From G963676795 sp963677215 (GTDB lineage Bacteria > Desulfobacterota > Desulfuromonadia > Desulfuromonadales > Geopsychrobacteraceae): DNA of 64,000 nt. The stretch covers positions 620,001-684,000 of the forward strand of contig OY781919.1 of NCBI GenBank assembly GCA_963677215.1, read 5' to 3'. This document shows, piece after piece, positions 62,326 to 64,000 of the stretch. The notes beneath the pieces were generated by a model. It saw nothing but the letters and a program-made list of their open reading frames with translations. It was not told the origin of the DNA and searched no databases. A program made the translations under genes and the position numbers. The first letter of the stretch is position 1, and each line of letters starts with the position of its first letter.

Positions 62326-62940
62326 ATGTGCAAAGTATTGATCGTTCACTACAGCCTTTATGGACACATTTACAAAATGGCAGAAGCAATCGCTGAAGGC
62401 GTTCAGGAGGTGGAAGGATGCCAGGCGATCATCAAGCGAGTACCAGAGACTCTTCCTGAGGAGGTTCTCGGATTGATGGGAGCTCAGCAGGCTCAACAGT
62501 CGATGGCCCATATCCCCGTGGCAAGCACTGATGATCTTGCGGAAGCCGACGCGATCATCTTTGGCACCCCGACCCGCTTTGGCAATATGTGTGGCCAGAT
62601 GCGCCAGTTCCTCGACGCCACAGGAGGCTTATGGATGAACGGTTCACTGGTCGGCAAGGTCGGCAGTGTCTTTACCAGTTCTGCTACCCAACACGGTGGC
62701 CAGGAATCGACCATTCTCACCTTTCACACCAACTTGCTACACCATGGGATGGTCGTTGTCGGCTTACCCTACGCCTTTGCCGGGCAAATGGGAGTTTCTG
62801 AGATTACCGGTGGCAGCCCCTACGGGGCCTCGACCATCGTCGGCGGTCAGGGCGAGCGAATGCCGAGTGAGAATGAACTGACGGGAGCCCGCTTCCAGGG
62901 TGCCCATGTAGCAAAAATTGCTTTAAAGTTAAAAACATAA
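62326..62940 (+). CDS. wrbA: NAD(P)H:quinone oxidoreductase, WrbA type
   Basis: The 204-residue flavodoxin-like protein matches WrbA, which reduces quinones by two electrons to avoid semiquinone radicals. HYSLYGHIYKMAEAIAEG binds the FMN phosphate, and GTPTRFGNMCGQMRQFLD and SSATQHGGQESTI are diagnostic. It follows a good AGAAAGGA site and converges on a LysR gene. With qorB and the nitroreductase it makes three quinone/electrophile reductases in this window. Confidence 0.93.
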   Translation: MCKVLIVHYSLYGHIYKMAEAIAEGVQEVEGCQAIIKRVPETLPEEVLGLMGAQQAQQSMAHIPVASTDDLAEADAIIFGTPTRFGNMCGQMRQFLDATGGLWMNGSLVGKVGSVFTSSATQHGGQESTILTFHTNLLHHGMVVVGLPYAFAGQMGVSEITGGSPYGASTIVGGQGERMPSENELTGARFQGAHVAKIALKLKT

Positions 62941-62989
62941 AAATAGCAGACAACCCGGTGTTGCCAGCAAATCCACCCATATCTTTTCG

Positions 62990-63036
62990 GGGTGCACTGC
63001 GAATGAAATTCGCATCAATTTACTCGCGGTGCACCC
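62990..63036 (+). terminator. hairpin between wrbA and the convergent LysR gene
   Basis: GGGTGCAC-TGCGA (62990-63002) pairs with TCGCG-GTGCACCC (63024-63036), thirteen pairs with one G-T. No T-run follows on either side, so it may be a weak bidirectional terminator. Confidence 0.45.
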
Positions 63037-63088
63037 TAGGTATAATTAGGAGACTGGCCTGAAAAGACGAATCAGGGTCTTGTTTTTA

Positions 63089-63997
63089 CTACACCCCACT
63101 GTTCCATGGGGCATCCTTGAAAACCTCAACCAGATAATCGACCAGAGCTCTGACCTTACCTGACAGATGCTTACGGACAGGGTAGACGGCATAGATCCCT
63201 GCCTCTTCCGAATGCCATTCCGGAAGAATTTCAATGAGAGATCCAGTTTTTAAATCCTCACCGACGATAAAGGTCGGCTGAAAGATAATCCCGAGACCGT
63301 CCAAAGCTGCAGCACGACAGGTGTCTCCGTTATTGACCCGCAAGCGCGGGTGGATTTTTATCCCTTCCACCCTGTCTTCCGACGATAGTTTCAGGTTGTT
63401 CCCGGCCAACCAGTAAGAATAACCGACAAAATCATGCCCCGCCATCTCCTCTGGAGTTTTAGGGATACCGTTTTTCTCCAGATACTCCGGAGATGCGCAC
63501 AATACCACTCGTGAGCTTGCCAGTTTACGCGTTATCAGAGAAGACGTTTGCAACTGAGTACTGACGCGGATAGCCATATCAAAACCTTCACTCACCAGAT
63601 CGACAAAACGGTCCATAAGCGTAATGTCGAGGTTGAGCTGCGGGTTTCGATGGAGGAATTCTCCCCAGTACCTGGCCAGATGTAGAGTTCCAAATGTTAA
63701 GGGGGCATTGACCTTCAAAAGCCCGACAGCGTTCGAACTGTGCATACTGACCACCCCATCCGCCTCCTGAAGCTCATCTATAATCTGAAGACAGCGCTGA
63801 TAATAAGCCTCGCCGGCTTCTGTCAGTGACAACTGACGTGTTGTCCGTTGCAACAAACGACCGCCAAGACGTTCTTCAAGATCACTGATAATGCGTGATG
63901 CAACTGATTTGGAAATACGGAGTCTCTCAGCAGCCTTGACAAAACTGCCCGCTTCGACAACAGCAACATAGGTCTCTATCTCGCGAAAACGATCCAT
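63089..63997 (-). CDS. LysR-family transcriptional regulator (DsdC/CrgA-like group)
   Basis: The 302-residue protein starts MDRFREIETYVAVVEAGSF, continues with the LysR helix-turn-helix (ERLRISKSVASRIISDLE) and ends with an effector-binding domain with RNGDTCRAAALDGLGI-like features. This is the large AaeR/CrgA-like subgroup that often controls quinone reductases and redox enzymes, and it converges on wrbA. Its start ATG lies three bases from the window end, so the promoter is outside. Target genes cannot be stated. Confidence 0.88.
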   Translation of the reverse strand: MDRFREIETYVAVVEAGSFVKAAERLRISKSVASRIISDLEERLGGRLLQRTTRQLSLTEAGEAYYQRCLQIIDELQEADGVVSMHSSNAVGLLKVNAPLTFGTLHLARYWGEFLHRNPQLNLDITLMDRFVDLVSEGFDMAIRVSTQLQTSSLITRKLASSRVVLCASPEYLEKNGIPKTPEEMAGHDFVGYSYWLAGNNLKLSSEDRVEGIKIHPRLRVNNGDTCRAAALDGLGIIFQPTFIVGEDLKTGSLIEILPEWHSEEAGIYAVYPVRKHLSGKVRALVDYLVEVFKDAPWNSGV

Positions 63998-64000
63998 TTT

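Overview
The window looks like chromosomal DNA of a Desulfuromonadales-type deltaproteobacterium (Geobacter, Desulfuromonas or Pelobacter relatives). The evidence is gene order and protein style: larB-larC-pgpA-cinA-recA-pilT-recX-alaS, hslVU followed by argB-argD-argF-argG-argH, dapA-dapB-dapL using the LL-diaminopimelate aminotransferase route, and many c-di-GMP and two-component proteins. The genus is an inference. I saw no rRNA, tRNA, CRISPR array, phage or complete insertion sequence.

Layout. Positions 1-2.6 kb hold a divergent AroE-like protein and a qorB/ytfG-ytfH-type divergon with a palindromic operator. Positions 2.7-10.1 kb are an accessory catabolic island. A TRAP transporter (dctP, dctQ, dctM) and a metal-dependent amidohydrolase of the aromatic-acid decarboxylase group are flanked by two near-identical TetR regulators, each with two DNA-binding heads. 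An IclR regulator follows. Four copies of one operator form (ACYGA-N4-TCRGT) lie at the promoters of this island. After nhaA comes a core block at 11.5-36 kb: nickel-pincer cofactor genes, recA, a pilus retraction ATPase, recX, an atypical PII-like protein, alaS, hslVU, and arginine and lysine biosynthesis with two tiny lipoprotein genes (LptM-like and entericidin-like).

Positions 36-54 kb mix single genes: a DUF815 ATPase, a diguanylate cyclase, cation/proton antiporters, a pair of half-size permeases, a large PocR-domain sensor kinase, a Kef potassium efflux pair and a YlbF-family protein. A non-coding, hairpin-rich repeat of about 430 bp occurs three times here (36.0, 41.8 and, inverted and diverged, 53.4 kb). 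Positions 51.4-57.7 kb hold a LysR regulator with a PhlG-like (acetylphloroglucinol) hydrolase, an MFS carrier, and a MarR regulator with an FUSC-type efflux protein, again suggesting contact with phenolic compounds. Positions 57.9-64 kb hold two more diguanylate cyclases, a clear yybP-ykoY (manganese) riboswitch with its terminator in front of htpX, a WrbA-type quinone reductase and a LysR regulator.

The observations I rate highest are the twin-headed TetR/TRAP/decarboxylase island with its shared operator, the manganese riboswitch before htpX, and the three-copy structured repeat.
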